A DNA stretch of 64,000 nt from Steroidobacter agaridevorans (GTDB lineage Bacteria > Pseudomonadota > Gammaproteobacteria > Steroidobacterales > Steroidobacteraceae): assembly GCF_009932555.1 (NCBI RefSeq), contig NZ_BLJO01000001.1, positions 1 through 64,000 on the forward strand, written 5' to 3'. Position 1 is the first letter of the stretch, and each line of letters begins with the position of its first letter. The notes under the pieces were generated by a model, which saw nothing but the letters and a program-made list of their open reading frames with translations, made no database searches and was not told the DNA's origin. The translations under genes and the position numbers were made by a program. Positions 1 through 10,287 of this stretch are shown here, in pieces.

Positions 1-294
1 GGCCGTCGTCAGCTGAGCACGAGTCCAAACCAACCAGAACTCACGACTCGTACACCACTTCCAGGGACGCGATCATCTCAAAAATCGACCTTTCTCAAGC
101 TAGCAGCTGACCGAACATCCGTACCAGGCGAAGAGCTGCGCCGCCGAACTGCTCTTGAAGCTCATGCCATCTTGTACGCCTCGATGCCTTTGTGAAGCCA
201 CCACCCGCTTCGCACAAAAATCGGCGATTCTTCGGCTAGTGTTTCTGGGTTCCGGGAGTGGACCGCGTCAGGATCCTGCAAAGATCGGCTCATC
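1..294. other. No gene recognised at left edge
   Basis: I see no convincing coding region, RNA gene or terminator in this stretch. The open frames crossing it have no Shine-Dalgarno sequence and no recognisable protein character. It may be the distal intergenic region of a gene outside the window. Confidence 0.5.
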
Positions 295-555
295 TCATCT
301 GAAGATTGTGCGACGATGATGATGCGGCCTGTCCATGAAGGCGTGCAGTCTAAGCAGGTGCCTCTCCTGCAACCCAACGCTTCGCCACCGAGCACGAATG
401 CTCCTGAGCATTACCACCAACCATGCACCGGCGATGGCAAGTGTAAGTATCAACGCGATCGGATCAAAGGAAAGCTCCGGGCGCAACACCTGAAACGCCG
501 CCGGAAGAAGCGCAACTGCTGTAAAGACAATTCGAGTCTTACATCGGGGTTTCAT
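295..555 (-). CDS. Possible small membrane protein (hypothetical)
   Basis: This frame of 86 codons starts at an ATG (555) and could encode a small protein with two hydrophobic stretches, near residues 9-24 and 34-52. Arg/Lys residues flank the second stretch and the C-terminus is His/Arg-rich. It lies downstream of, and on the same strand as, the sigma factor gene at 642-1202, with an 86-base gap. It could therefore be co-transcribed and might be a membrane partner of that sigma factor; this is only inference. There is no clear Shine-Dalgarno sequence and I recognise no family. It may be a chance frame. Confidence 0.3.
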   Translation of the reverse strand: MKPRCKTRIVFTAVALLPAAFQVLRPELSFDPIALILTLAIAGAWLVVMLRSIRARWRSVGLQERHLLRLHAFMDRPHHHRRTIFR

Positions 556-641
556 GCGCAACGTGCTGTCTTCTATACGTCACTCGCAGCTACGACGGCG
601 GCATCGATCCGACAACTCGAGTAACAACGCAACGCTAGAAC

Positions 642-1202
642 TCAAGAAAGAATCCCACTCCCCCTCTCCCCAATCTCACACCTCACCCTCGCATACGCCC
701 TCACCAACTCCCTCCTCACAATCACCGGCGACATCCTCACGCGCTGCGCGATCTGCTCGTACGTCAGCCCCTCATTCACATGCATCAACAACACTTGCCG
801 CTGCCTCAACGGCAACTTGTCGACGGCCGCCTGCAACTGCTTCGCGACCGCCTTGTTGACCGACTTTCCTTTTTCTTTCCGAGCTGCACCGCCCTGCTTC
901 TCAGCAGATTCTTCTTCATCCTCCAGCCACTCATTCCCCGGCACCCCGCACCACTCATCCACCACGTTCGCCGCGACCTTCAGCACGAACGTTTGCGGAC
1001 ATTTCATCAAGGTCTCATCGGAGTAACCCGAGAAGCGGATGAAGACTTCCTGTGATACGTCCCCCAAGTTGGTCGAGGAACGGCCCCAGAGCCAGCGGCG
1101 TACCGCGCTCTCCCAAGTGGACGTGAAGGACCGCTTCGGCGCGGCGGCAGGGGCGGCGGCCACGGTGACGGGCGCACGCACGCTTACGACATTGAGTTTC
1201 AT
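642..1202 (-). CDS. ECF-type RNA polymerase sigma factor
   Basis: The 186-residue protein has the two domains of an extracytoplasmic-function sigma factor. A sigma-70 region 2 segment lies around residues 30-90 (containing DVSQEVFIRF and the helix ending VAANVVDEW). A region 4 helix-turn-helix follows at about 125-175 (LPLRQRQVLLMHVNEGLTYE, then IAQRV). They are joined by a Lys/Glu-rich linker. Region 2 resembles FecI-like sigma factors such as the one at 49081-49614. An AGGGGGA ribosome-binding site sits 8 bases before the ATG. No FecR or other recognisable anti-sigma gene is adjacent. The only neighbour on the strand is the doubtful small membrane ORF downstream. The activating signal cannot be deduced here. 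Confidence 0.85.
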   Translation of the reverse strand: MKLNVVSVRAPVTVAAAPAAAPKRSFTSTWESAVRRWLWGRSSTNLGDVSQEVFIRFSGYSDETLMKCPQTFVLKVAANVVDEWCGVPGNEWLEDEEESAEKQGGAARKEKGKSVNKAVAKQLQAAVDKLPLRQRQVLLMHVNEGLTYEQIAQRVRMSPVIVRRELVRAYARVRCEIGERGSGILS

Positions 1203-1234
1203 TGCAGCTGTCCCCCTATCGCATCGCCGCCGAA

Positions 1235-1279
1235 TGAACTTTGTTCAGTTATATACCTCGCGCACTGAACATTAGTCAA
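1235..1279 (-). promoter_or_regulatory. Predicted promoter and TGAAC repeats upstream of ECF sigma gene
   Basis: Read on the minus strand, TTGACT (1279-1274) and TATATA (1255-1250) are separated by 18 bases, a reasonable housekeeping promoter for the sigma gene. Downstream of the -10 element lies a perfect inverted repeat, TGAAC-TTT-GTTCA (1235-1247). A third TGAAC half-site occurs at 1266-1270, in the spacer. The arrangement could be an operator, but no regulator is identified. Confidence 0.35.
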
Positions 1280-1511
1280 ATGAAAGGAGGCCGGTTTGAA
1301 CACGTGCACGGTCGTGTGGCGGGAAGCCCACGGACGCGGCTAAAAGACTGCGACTAATATGCAGTTGGCGACTCAAGGGGAGCGCCTGGCGCGCTGGCGC
1401 AAAGGCGACAGCGCAGGAGAATGGGAGACGGACAGAGTGTCGTCAGCGGGCCAGAGCTGGCCATCGACGCGCCACAAAAAGACGTGGCGCAAGCAGGTTC
1501 AATTCAAACAA
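1280..1511. other. Intergenic region with one hairpin
   Basis: No gene is supported between the sigma promoter and the MerR gene. A perfect 7-bp hairpin, GCGCCAC with an 8-base loop and GTGGCGC, lies at 1469-1490 just beyond the MerR stop. It lacks a T-tract on either strand, so a termination role is unproven. I looked for the proline tRNA that follows ihfA-merR in some gammaproteobacteria and did not find one. Confidence 0.4.
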
Positions 1512-1868
1512 TCAGCGCCGCAGGATCCTCAAGACTTCCTCGAGCTCCACGCGGATCTGGCGCACGATCTGCTGCGCTTGCGTGAGATCGTCCCGCGCCT
1601 CATCGCCCTGCAGCCGATTGCGGGCGCCGCCGATGGTGAAGCCCTGCTCATAGAGAAGAGAGCGAATCTGCCTGATGACGAGCACATCCTGCCGCTGGTA
1701 ATAGCGACGGTTGCCGCGCCGTTTCACGGGCTTGAGCTGCGGAAACTCCTGCTCCCAGTAGCGCAGCACGTGCGGCTTCACGCCGCACAGCTCACTCACT
1801 TCGCCAATGGTGAAGTAGCGTTTGCCGGGGATTGCCGGCAGTTCGCTGTTATTGCCTGCTTCCAGCAT
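1512..1868 (-). CDS. MerR-family transcriptional regulator of the ihfA locus
   Basis: The 118-residue protein has an N-terminal MerR winged helix-turn-helix at about residues 19-86, including [20 protein letters not shown] and the wing RRGNRRYY. A short C-terminal helix follows that could dimerise. There is no cysteine cluster or effector-binding domain, so it is not a metal sensor of the usual kind. It is the last gene of the thrS-ihfA block and its start overlaps the ihfA stop by about 20 bases. A short MerR protein directly after ihfA is conserved in many gammaproteobacteria and generally annotated without known function. Confidence 0.9.
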   Translation of the reverse strand: MLEAGNNSELPAIPGKRYFTIGEVSELCGVKPHVLRYWEQEFPQLKPVKRRGNRRYYQRQDVLVIRQIRSLLYEQGFTIGGARNRLQGDEARDDLTQAQQIVRQIRVELEEVLRILRR

Positions 1869-2148
1869 AGGCCTCGACTCGAGCTTTCAGTTTTTGGCCG
1901 GGGCGGAAGGTCACCACGCGACGGGCGCTGATGGGAATTTCTTCGCCAGTCTTGGGGTTGCGCCCGGGGCGCTGGTTCTTATCGCGCAAATCGAAGTTGC
2001 CGAATCCGGACAGCTTCACCTGCTCGCCGGTGGAGAGCGATGCGCGCAGCTCCTCGAAAAACAGGTCCACCAGCTCGCGTGCCTCGCGCTTGTTGAGACC
2101 GAGCTGGTCGAACAATGCTTCTGCGATCTCCGCTTTGGTCAGTGCCAT
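1849..2148 (-). CDS. ihfA: Integration host factor alpha subunit
   Basis: The 99-residue protein is a DNABII-family nucleoid protein and matches IhfA throughout. It starts [18 protein letters not shown], has [20 protein letters not shown] in the middle, and contains the beta-arm with the DNA-intercalating proline ([12 protein letters not shown]). It would pair with IhfB, encoded elsewhere, to bend DNA in replication, recombination and sigma-54 transcription. Its position directly after pheT, with a 15-base gap, is the conserved gammaproteobacterial arrangement. Length is as expected for the family. Confidence 0.98.
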   Translation of the reverse strand: MALTKAEIAEALFDQLGLNKREARELVDLFFEELRASLSTGEQVKLSGFGNFDLRDKNQRPGRNPKTGEEIPISARRVVTFRPGQKLKARVEAYAGSRQ

Positions 2149-2163
2149 GCTGCTGTGTCCCGC

Positions 2164-4545
2164 TCATTGATCCCGGAGGGTGGCGTTCAGCTGTCGGCCC
2201 AGTTGTTCGACGACCTGCGCCACGAGGGCGTCGGCTTCGTTGTCCGTCAGCGTGCGGGAAGTATCCTGCAATTGCAGGCCTAAGGCTATGCTTTTCTTGC
2301 CTTTCTGCAACTGCTGTCCCTGATAGACCGAGAGCACGGTGAGGCGCTTGAGCAGGTTACCCGCGCTCTGCTGCACCACGGCCCGAACGGCCTCCACAGG
2401 GAGGCCTTCGTCGACGATCGCCGCAATATCGCGCCGGATGGCGGGGTATCGGGAGATCTCCTCGAACTCGGGAATGACCGCAGCAAGGCCTGCGGCGGTC
2501 TCCAATTCGAAGACGAACACCGGATATGTCAAATCCAGGCGCTTGGAATGCTCCGGGTGCACCGCGCCCAGCCAACCCACGGGCCGCTCGCCGCGGTAGA
2601 TTCGGGCGGACTGCCCCGGGTGCAGCGCCGGATGGGATTCGGCGACGAAGCGGAATTCCTCCGCGGCGCCGGTGAGTCCGATCAGTGCTTCGACATCAGC
2701 CTTGATGTCGAAGAAGTCGACCTTGCGTGCTTCCGCGCCCCACTGCTCGGGCAACACCGCGCCGGTTGCGACACCCGCGATCACTTCGGTCTCGGCATCC
2801 TTCGAGTAGCGACGGCCCACTTCGAACAGACGCACGCGCGGCTGCTGCCGACGCTGATTGCTGCCGAGCGCTGCGAGCAACCCGGGCCACAGCGACACCC
2901 GCATGACCGCAAGCTCCGCGGAGATCGCATTGCTCAAGGCCACGGCCGGCTCCGGGCACAGCGCCACCTGATACGCCTGATCGGTGAACGCGTAGTTGAT
3001 GGCTTCCTGATAGCCGCGATCGACAAGCAGGTCGCTCGCTCGCTCATTGCGAATGTGCGTTTCGGTCCAGGGCGAAGGCTCGTGCGCGCCGATCTCCGCA
3101 GCTTCCGGAATGTTCTCGAAGCCGTGCAGACGCGCGACTTCCTCGATGAGATCTTCCTCGATGCGAACGTCGAAGCGCCAGGTGGGCGGAGTGACCTGCC
3201 ACTGCCCTGCACTGCCGCTCACCACCATGCCGAGGCGCTCGAGCAGCGACTGCACGATCGACGCATCGATCTTCGCGCCAAGCACATGCTCGACCCGGGC
3301 GTGTCGCAGGCGGATCGGCGCGGGCGCGGGAAACGCGCGCGACGCGCGCGTCACGACGAGGGGCCCTGCCTTGCCACCCGCGCTCGAAAGCAGCAACTGC
3401 GTCGCGCGCTCGATGGCGCGCTCCTGCAATTCGGGATCGACGCCGCGCTCGAAGCGCTGCGAGGCGTCCGTGATCAACCCATAGCGACGGCCGCGACCGG
3501 CCACGTCATTCGGATCGAAGAACGCGCACTCGAAGAACACATCGACCGTGCCATCGGCGATACCGGAGTCTTCACCGCCCATCACGCCCGCGAGGCCCAG
3601 GATCGAGCGCTCATCGGCGATCACGAGCACATCGGGCGTAAGCTCGATCTCGCGTCCATCGAGGAGCTTCAGCTTCTCGTTGGGCTTCGCGAAGCGAACG
3701 TTGATGCCGCTGGCGAGCTTCGCGCGGTCATACGCATGCATCGGCGCGCCGAGCTCGAGCATCACGTAGTTCGTGATATCGACGACCGCGCTAATCGGGC
3801 GCAGGCCCGCGCGACGCAGACGCTCCTGCATCCAGAACGGTGAAGGCACGTTCGGGCGAATGCCACGAATCACGCGGCCGACGAATTTGTAACAGCCCAC
3901 GGGCGCATCCGCGCTCTTGGCCGTCTCGATGCGAACCGGGAACGTATCAGTGATCGTCGCGACCACCGGCTCGATCGCAGGCGGATGCAGCAGCTTGCCG
4001 CGCGCGGCCGCGACTTCACGCGCGACGCCCTGCACGCTCATGGCGTCGCCACGATTCGGCGTGAGGTTCACTTCAAAGATCGTGTCATCAAGTCCGAGCG
4101 CGCCGACCAGATCCTGTCCGGGCTTCAGATCCGCCGGCAGATCGTAGAGGCCCGAGGCCTCCTCGTTGATGCCAAGCTCGCGCGCCGAGCACAACATGCC
4201 GAAGGACTCGACGCCGCGCAGCTTCGCGCGCTTGATCTCCGTGCCATTCGGCAGCTTCGCGCCGATCGTCGCAAGCGGCGCCTTCATGCCGACGCGAACG
4301 TTCGGCGCGCCGCACACGATCTGAAAGTCTTCCGCGCCCGTGGAGACGACGCAGACGTTCAACTTCTCCGCGTCCGGATGTTTAGTCACCGACTTCACTT
4401 CACCGACAACGACGCCAGGCAGCGAGGGTCCCGCCGCAGCGATGCCCTCGATCTCGAGGCCCGCCATCGTCAATGCGTGCGCGAGCGCCGGGACGTCATC
4501 GCCCGTGTCCACCCAATCACGCAACCAGTTCAAGCTGATCTTCAT
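2164..4545 (-). CDS. pheT: Phenylalanine-tRNA ligase beta subunit
   Basis: The 793-residue protein is full length for the bacterial PheRS beta chain. It has an N-terminal EMAP-like tRNA-binding domain (about residues 40-150, around VKHPDAEKLNVC-type sequence) and central B3/B4 editing and B5 domains. A C-terminal ferredoxin-fold anticodon-binding domain includes SRYPAIRRDIAAIVDEGLPV. It forms the alpha2-beta2 enzyme with PheS, and the beta chain hydrolyses mischarged Tyr-tRNA(Phe). It follows pheS by 34 bases and precedes ihfA, consistent with one transcript. Confidence 0.98.
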   Translation of the reverse strand: MKISLNWLRDWVDTGDDVPALAHALTMAGLEIEGIAAAGPSLPGVVVGEVKSVTKHPDAEKLNVCVVSTGAEDFQIVCGAPNVRVGMKAPLATIGAKLPNGTEIKRAKLRGVESFGMLCSARELGINEEASGLYDLPADLKPGQDLVGALGLDDTIFEVNLTPNRGDAMSVQGVAREVAAARGKLLHPPAIEPVVATITDTFPVRIETAKSADAPVGCYKFVGRVIRGIRPNVPSPFWMQERLRRAGLRPISAVVDITNYVMLELGAPMHAYDRAKLASGINVRFAKPNEKLKLLDGREIELTPDVLVIADERSILGLAGVMGGEDSGIADGTVDVFFECAFFDPNDVAGRGRRYGLITDASQRFERGVDPELQERAIERATQLLLSSAGGKAGPLVVTRASRAFPAPAPIRLRHARVEHVLGAKIDASIVQSLLERLGMVVSGSAGQWQVTPPTWRFDVRIEEDLIEEVARLHGFENIPEAAEIGAHEPSPWTETHIRNERASDLLVDRGYQEAINYAFTDQAYQVALCPEPAVALSNAISAELAVMRVSLWPGLLAALGSNQRRQQPRVRLFEVGRRYSKDAETEVIAGVATGAVLPEQWGAEARKVDFFDIKADVEALIGLTGAAEEFRFVAESHPALHPGQSARIYRGERPVGWLGAVHPEHSKRLDLTYPVFVFELETAAGLAAVIPEFEEISRYPAIRRDIAAIVDEGLPVEAVRAVVQQSAGNLLKRLTVLSVYQGQQLQKGKKSIALGLQLQDTSRTLTDNEADALVAQVVEQLGRQLNATLRDQ

Positions 4546-4579
4546 CGCGAGCGTTCCAATGCGTTAACGGGGGCCGTCA

Positions 4580-5664
<1,085 letters not shown>

Positions 5665-5696
5665 AATCAACATTTATCGAGCGTTACGCCCGAGGA

Positions 5697-6065
5697 TCAA
5701 GCCGCTTGCTTCAGCAGACTGTCCCGAGCCTTTTGCGCGATCACTGCAAACGCCGCCGGATCATTCATCGCGATGTCGGCGAGCACCTTGCGGTCGATCG
5801 ACAGACCCGCGAGGTTCAAGCCTGCGATCAGCTTGCTGTACGACAAGCCATGAACGCGAGCTTCGGCGTTGATACGGGTGATCCACAGCGCACGGAAGTT
5901 GCGCTTGTTGGTCTTGCGATCGCGATACGCATACTGGCCGGCCTTGATGACGGCCTGCTTCGCGGCGCGGAAAACCTTGCGACGGGCGTTGTAGTAACCC
6001 TTCGCCTTCTTGAGGATCTTCTTGTGACGGGCGCCCGCAATGACGCCTCTTTTAACGCGTGCCAT
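5697..6065 (-). CDS. rplT: 50S ribosomal protein L20
   Basis: The 122-residue basic protein matches L20: [20 protein letters not shown] at the N-terminus, [16 protein letters not shown], then [21 protein letters not shown]20 binds 23S rRNA early in assembly. In E. coli it also represses its own operon by binding the mRNA leader before rpmI. The gene follows rpmI by 11 bases. Length is normal. Confidence 0.98.
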   Translation of the reverse strand: MARVKRGVIAGARHKKILKKAKGYYNARRKVFRAAKQAVIKAGQYAYRDRKTNKRNFRALWITRINAEARVHGLSYSKLIAGLNLAGLSIDRKVLADIAMNDPAAFAVIAQKARDSLLKQAA

Positions 6066-6076
6066 CTCTCATCACC

Positions 6077-6274
6077 TCACTTAGCGTTCGGGAGCAACTG
6101 CTCCATGCGGACCAGATCCTGCTTCGCCACCATCGAAGGCGCGCGCAGCTGACGCTTACGCTTGCTCGGCTTCTTGGTGAGGATGTGACGACGATGCGAT
6201 TGGGCTCGCTTGAACCCTTTGGCAGTCTGGCGAAAACGCTTCGCCGCTGCCCGGTTGGTCTTCAACTTAGGCAT
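6077..6274 (-). CDS. rpmI: 50S ribosomal protein L35
   Basis: The 65-residue, very basic protein has the L35 pattern [14 protein letters not shown], followed by [14 protein letters not shown] and SKRKRQLR. It is a component of the large ribosomal subunit and belongs to the infC-rpmI-rplT set. The ribosome-binding site is weak. The leader between infC and this gene (6275-6413) holds two hairpins that could take part in L20-type feedback. Confidence 0.98.
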   Translation of the reverse strand: MPKLKTNRAAAKRFRQTAKGFKRAQSHRRHILTKKPSKRKRQLRAPSMVAKQDLVRMEQLLPNAK

Positions 6275-6317
6275 TGCATTACTCGACTACTTGTTAGCCT
6301 TTGAGGTACGTCTCTTG

Positions 6318-6396
6318 CGAGCGCCCTGTCAGGCGGGACAGCGCTGACCTTTTACTGAGTCGTTGCTGTTCGCTTGTCGTGACCCCGAAGGGTCAC
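6318..6396 (-). promoter_or_regulatory. Structured leader between infC and rpmI
   Basis: On the minus strand this leader contains a perfect GTGACCC-TTCG-GGGTCAC hairpin with a stable UUCG tetraloop (6379-6396). It is followed by an imperfect hairpin made of AGCGC/GCGCT and TGTC/GACA pairs (6320-6345). In E. coli the corresponding region carries the L20 translational operator. I infer a similar role by position only; the L20 rRNA-mimic site was not matched in detail. Confidence 0.4.
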
Positions 6397-6413
6397 TTGT
6401 TTTGTTCGACGAC

Positions 6414-6938
6414 CTACTTCTTCTTAGGTCCGAACATCATCACCATCTGCCGTCCTTCCATGAGCGGGTTCTGCTCGACCGTGGCGTACGGCGCCAGATC
6501 GTTCTGAACTCGCCCAAGCAATTCACGGCCGACTTCCTGATGAGCCATTTCCCGGCCACGGAACCGCATGGTTACCTTGGCCTTGTCGCCCTCTTCCAGG
6601 AAGCGGATGAGATTACGCAGCTTGACCTGGTAATCGCCTTCCTCGGTGCCGGGGCGAAACTTCACTTCCTTGATCTGTATCTGCTTCTGCTTGCGCTTCG
6701 CTGCGTGGGCTTTCTTGTTCTGTTCGAACAAGTATTTGCCAAAGTCCATGATGCGGCAGACCGGCGGCTCCGCCGTCGGGGATACCTCCACCAGGTCGAG
6801 CTCGGCGTCTTGGGCCATCTTCAGTGCGTCGAAGCGGCTCATGACCCCCGCCTGTTCGCCGGCAGCATCGATCACTCGCAACTGTGGCGAGGTGATCTCT
6901 TCGTTGCGACGAACGCGTTTTCCTATAGGAGCAGCGAT
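6414..6938 (-). CDS. infC: Translation initiation factor IF-3 (ATC start codon)
   Basis: The protein matches IF-3, with [37 protein letters not shown] and [14 protein letters not shown]. No ATG gives a full N-terminus. The only sensible start is the ATC codon at 6938-6936. It has GGAGG 8 bases upstream and an in-frame stop two codons before it, and it gives a 174-residue protein beginning with the expected [15 protein letters not shown] region. Rare AUU/AUC-type starts on infC are the known basis of IF-3 autoregulation in E. coli. The Shine-Dalgarno sequence lies inside the last codons of thrS and only 3 bases separate the genes. Confidence 0.95.
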   Translation of the reverse strand: MAAPIGKRVRRNEEITSPQLRVIDAAGEQAGVMSRFDALKMAQDAELDLVEVSPTAEPPVCRIMDFGKYLFEQNKKAHAAKRKQKQIQIKEVKFRPGTEEGDYQVKLRNLIRFLEEGDKAKVTMRFRGREMAHQEVGRELLGRVQNDLAPYATVEQNPLMEGRQMVMMFGPKKK

Positions 6939-6941
6939 GCG

Positions 6942-8867
6942 TTATACCTCCAAACTAGTCCGGCCGCGGCTCGCGACTTCCTCGGCAAGCTTCGCGGCCA
7001 AGGTCTCGACGGGCATTGCCCCGAGATCTTTGCCATTCCGCGTGCGTACGGCCAGAGAATTCGAACCTGCTTCGCGATCGCCCGCCACCAATAGGTAAGG
7101 CACCCGCTGCAGGGTGTGTTCGCGAATCTTAAAGCCGACCTTTTCATTGCGCAAGTCTGAAGTCACGCGAAGCCCCTGATTTTTCAGGACTTCAGTGATG
7201 CTGCGCACGTACTCGGCCTGCCCGTCCGTGATGTTCATCACCACGGCCTGCACTGGCGCGAGCCAGGTCGGCAGCTTGCCCGCGAAATGCTCGATCAAAA
7301 TACCGGTAAAGCGCTCGAGCGAGCCGAACATCGCCCGGTGCAGCATCACCGGCGTGTGCTTCTGGCCATCCTCGCCGATGTAGTGCGCGCCCAGCCGGCC
7401 GGGCATGTTCAAGTCGACCTGCAGGGTGCCGCACTGCCAATCCCGACCAATGGCGTCGCGAAGCACGAATTCAAGCTTCGGCCCATAGAAGGCGCCCTCG
7501 CCCGGATTCAAGGTGTACTCGAGGCCCGCGGCGGTAACGGCCTGTTTCAGCGCGGCTTCGGACTGGTCCCACACCTCATCCGCGCCGACCCGCTTGGGCG
7601 GGCGATCGGAGAACTTGATGCGCACGTCGGTGAAGCCGAAGTCGGCGTAGATGCCGAGGATCAGCTTGGTCAGGTTGACCGCCTCATCGAACAGCTGGTC
7701 CATCGCGACAAAGCTGTGGCCGTCGTCCTGGGTGAACGCGCGAACGCGCATCAGGCCATGCAGCGCGCCCGAGGGCTCATATCTATGCACCTTGCCGAAC
7801 TCGCAGAACCGCAGCGGCAGATCGCGATAGCTGCGCAGGCCCTGGTTGAAGATCTGCACGTGGCCCGGGCAGTTCATGGGCTTCAGGCAGAACTTCCGCT
7901 TCTCCACTTCGGTGAAGTACATGTTCTCGGCGAAGGTCGCGAGGTGCCCCGAAGCATCCCAGAGCTTCACGTCCATGACTTCCGGACCGCTCACTTCCTG
8001 CCAGCCGGCGCGACCCTGGTACTGACGCATGTAGCCGATCAGGGTCTGGAACAGCGTCCAGCCCTTCGGATGCCAGAACACGGCGCCGGGGGCTTCTTCC
8101 TGGAAGTGGAACAGGTCCTGTTCCTTGCCGATCTTGCGGTGATCGCGCTTCTCAGCCTCTTCCAGGCGAGTGAGGTACGCCTTGAGCGATTTCTCGTCGC
8201 CCCAAGCAGTTCCGTAGATGCGTTGAAGCATCTCGTTACGCGAATCGCCGCGCCAATAGGCGCCGGCGACCTTCATCAACTTGAACGCCTTGAGCTTCCC
8301 GGTGCTTGGCACGTGCGGGCCGCGGCACAGGTCGACCCAGTCGCCCTGCCCGTACAGGCTGATGTCTTCCTTCTCCGGAATGCTCGCGATGATCTCGGCC
8401 TTATAGATCTCACCCTGATCCTGGAAGAACTTCACCGCGTCGTTGCGGCTCATCACGCGACGGCTGACTTTCTGATCTGCCTCGGAGAGCTCGTGCATGC
8501 GCGTTTCGATCGCCGTCAGATCTTCGGTCGTGAAGGGCCGCTTGTAGGCGAAGTCATAATAAAAGCCGTCCTCGATCACCGGGCCGATCGTGACTTGCGC
8601 TTCGGGAAACAGCTGCTTCACCGCCTGGGCGAGCAGGTGCGCGGTCGAATGCCGAATGACATCCACGCCCTCGGCGTCGCGGCTCGTGACGATGGCGAGC
8701 TGCGCGTCTTTATCGATGACGTGGGAGGTGTCGACGAGACGGCCATCGACCTTGCCCGCCAGCGCCGCTTTGGCGAGACCGGCGCCGATGTCTGCGGCAA
8801 CCTTCTCGACCGAAACCGGTTCTGCGTAGGTACGCTGGCTGCCGTCCGGCAGGGTGATTACAGGCAT
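6942..8867 (-). CDS. thrS: Threonine-tRNA ligase
   Basis: The 641-residue protein is full-length bacterial ThrRS. It has an N-terminal TGS domain (residues 1-60), an editing domain containing [16 protein letters not shown], and the class II catalytic core. The core has the zinc-binding residues in [10 protein letters not shown] and TQDDGH, motif 2 around [15 protein letters not shown], and a C-terminal anticodon-binding domain. It attaches threonine to tRNA(Thr) and clears Ser-tRNA(Thr). It heads the conserved translation block, and its 3' end carries the infC ribosome-binding site. The 288-base upstream gap could hold a promoter and leader, but I could not define them. Confidence 0.98.
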   Translation of the reverse strand: MPVITLPDGSQRTYAEPVSVEKVAADIGAGLAKAALAGKVDGRLVDTSHVIDKDAQLAIVTSRDAEGVDVIRHSTAHLLAQAVKQLFPEAQVTIGPVIEDGFYYDFAYKRPFTTEDLTAIETRMHELSEADQKVSRRVMSRNDAVKFFQDQGEIYKAEIIASIPEKEDISLYGQGDWVDLCRGPHVPSTGKLKAFKLMKVAGAYWRGDSRNEMLQRIYGTAWGDEKSLKAYLTRLEEAEKRDHRKIGKEQDLFHFQEEAPGAVFWHPKGWTLFQTLIGYMRQYQGRAGWQEVSGPEVMDVKLWDASGHLATFAENMYFTEVEKRKFCLKPMNCPGHVQIFNQGLRSYRDLPLRFCEFGKVHRYEPSGALHGLMRVRAFTQDDGHSFVAMDQLFDEAVNLTKLILGIYADFGFTDVRIKFSDRPPKRVGADEVWDQSEAALKQAVTAAGLEYTLNPGEGAFYGPKLEFVLRDAIGRDWQCGTLQVDLNMPGRLGAHYIGEDGQKHTPVMLHRAMFGSLERFTGILIEHFAGKLPTWLAPVQAVVMNITDGQAEYVRSITEVLKNQGLRVTSDLRNEKVGFKIREHTLQRVPYLLVAGDREAGSNSLAVRTRNGKDLGAMPVETLAAKLAEEVASRGRTSLEV

Positions 8868-9155
8868 GAGACGAGGGAATTCAAGCCGTTAGCGGCAGGA
8901 AAAAAGGACGCGCAGTATGCCCGGCCGCGTTATGGCAGGCAACCGCACGGACGGCGGGCGCCAGCTTGAACGATAAGCGGTGCCCGGATGAACTTCGAGA
9001 CCAGCGGATCCTGCCATCATCGAGAGAATTACCAAGGTAATTCAATGACTTGCCGATGATGCCTGCGACGCCCCCTCGCCGCCGGGCTATCCCCTCGCTC
9101 CAGCAGCCCCTGCCCAGGTCGTGGCCAATCCCGTCGATGCGACCGGCTTCCTTCT

Positions 9156-10091
9156 TTATTGCTGCCACTTCTCGAACACCAGTTGCGCCGCCGCCAGATC
9201 CTCCAGTGCCGCGCCGACGGACTTGAACAGCGTGATGGCGTCCCGTTGCTGGCCGCGTCCGGCGTGCTTCTTTTGGCAGAGGGCGCTCAGATCGCCCGCA
9301 ATGTCGTGAGCGGTGAGGTGGCCGCCCGCGATGGCCTGCAGCAGATCGCCCGCCTCCTCCCTCGCGCCGGCATGGGTATCGACGAACACGAGCGAGCGCG
9401 AAAAGCACACGCCGTCCGCTTCGCACATGTCGGGCCGAAACGCGCCAATCAAGTCGACGTGCGTGCCAGCCCGCAGGTGCTCGCCGTGGATCAACGGCGA
9501 CGTGGCCAGCGTCGCAGATGACACGATGTCCGCTTCCGCAAGCGCGGCTTGGATATCAGTCACCGCGCTCGCATCGAGACCTCTGGCGTGAGCTTGCGCA
9601 ACCACCGCGGCCACGCTCTGTGGATCGCGGCCCCAGATCATGATCGTTTCAATCGCAAAGGCACTGACATAGGCCTCGATCAGCGCGGGAATCATGGCTC
9701 CCGTTCCCAATAGCAGCAGTCGTCGCGAATCCGGGCGTGCGAGAAACGTCGCGGCAAGAACCGATGCCGCCGCGGTCCGCCGTCTCGTGAGGGTCGCTCC
9801 GTCCAGCACTGCGAGCGGACGGGCGGTTGCCTGATCCAATAAAACGTAGCTCGACTTCACCGACGGTCGAGCCAGGCGATCGACGTTGACGATCTTGACA
9901 CCGAGCCGCGAGTGCTCTTTCCATGCCGGCATGAGCAGAAGCGATGAGGTCTTGCTCATGTCGGTCGCGTATCTCGGCGGCGATTGATATCCGCCGGTGG
10001 CAAATGCCACACGCAACGACTCGATGAGCGCCGGCATGGGCGAGAGTTTTTCGACGGTCGCCGCGTCGATCAGAGGGATGCTGTCAGTCAT
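9156..10091 (-). CDS. Ornithine cyclodeaminase-family reductase, probable delta1-pyrroline-2-carboxylate reductase
   Basis: The 311-residue protein belongs to the ornithine cyclodeaminase/mu-crystallin family. It has a substrate-side N-terminal half (GVKIVNVDRLARPSVKSSYV) and an NAD(P)-binding Rossmann fold with LLLLGTGAMIPALIEAYVSA. Family members range from ornithine cyclodeaminases to reductases of cyclic imino acids. The divergent neighbour at 10288-11325 is a trans-3-hydroxy-L-proline dehydratase. I therefore infer that this enzyme reduces delta1-pyrroline-2-carboxylate to L-proline (LhpI-like) rather than deaminating ornithine. The 196-base divergent gap probably holds both promoters. 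Confidence 0.85.
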   Translation of the reverse strand: MTDSIPLIDAATVEKLSPMPALIESLRVAFATGGYQSPPRYATDMSKTSSLLLMPAWKEHSRLGVKIVNVDRLARPSVKSSYVLLDQATARPLAVLDGATLTRRRTAAASVLAATFLARPDSRRLLLLGTGAMIPALIEAYVSAFAIETIMIWGRDPQSVAAVVAQAHARGLDASAVTDIQAALAEADIVSSATLATSPLIHGEHLRAGTHVDLIGAFRPDMCEADGVCFSRSLVFVDTHAGAREEAGDLLQAIAGGHLTAHDIAGDLSALCQKKHAGRGQQRDAITLFKSVGAALEDLAAAQLVFEKWQQ

Positions 10092-10287
10092 GGGTGTATT
10101 TATCTCATCGGCTCTTGGAACTTTAATCGCTCACGCCACCCAGCGCATGTAGCGCCGCACTGATATAGAGCGGCTATTGGGGCGCGACACCCTCTGGGGT
10201 CCCGCCGGACCACGAACCGGTCTCACACGCTGCCCACTCGTTGCCTCCACCGGCAAGGACAGTGGGCTCAGCAGAGGAAAGGAAGAT

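Noticed and set aside
1469-1490. Terminator of the ihfA-merR transcript
   Set aside because: The hairpin is perfect but lacks a T-tract on either strand.
2548-3843. 431-codon frame opposite pheT
   Set aside because: Antisense shadow caused by GC-rich codon bias; pheT is certain.
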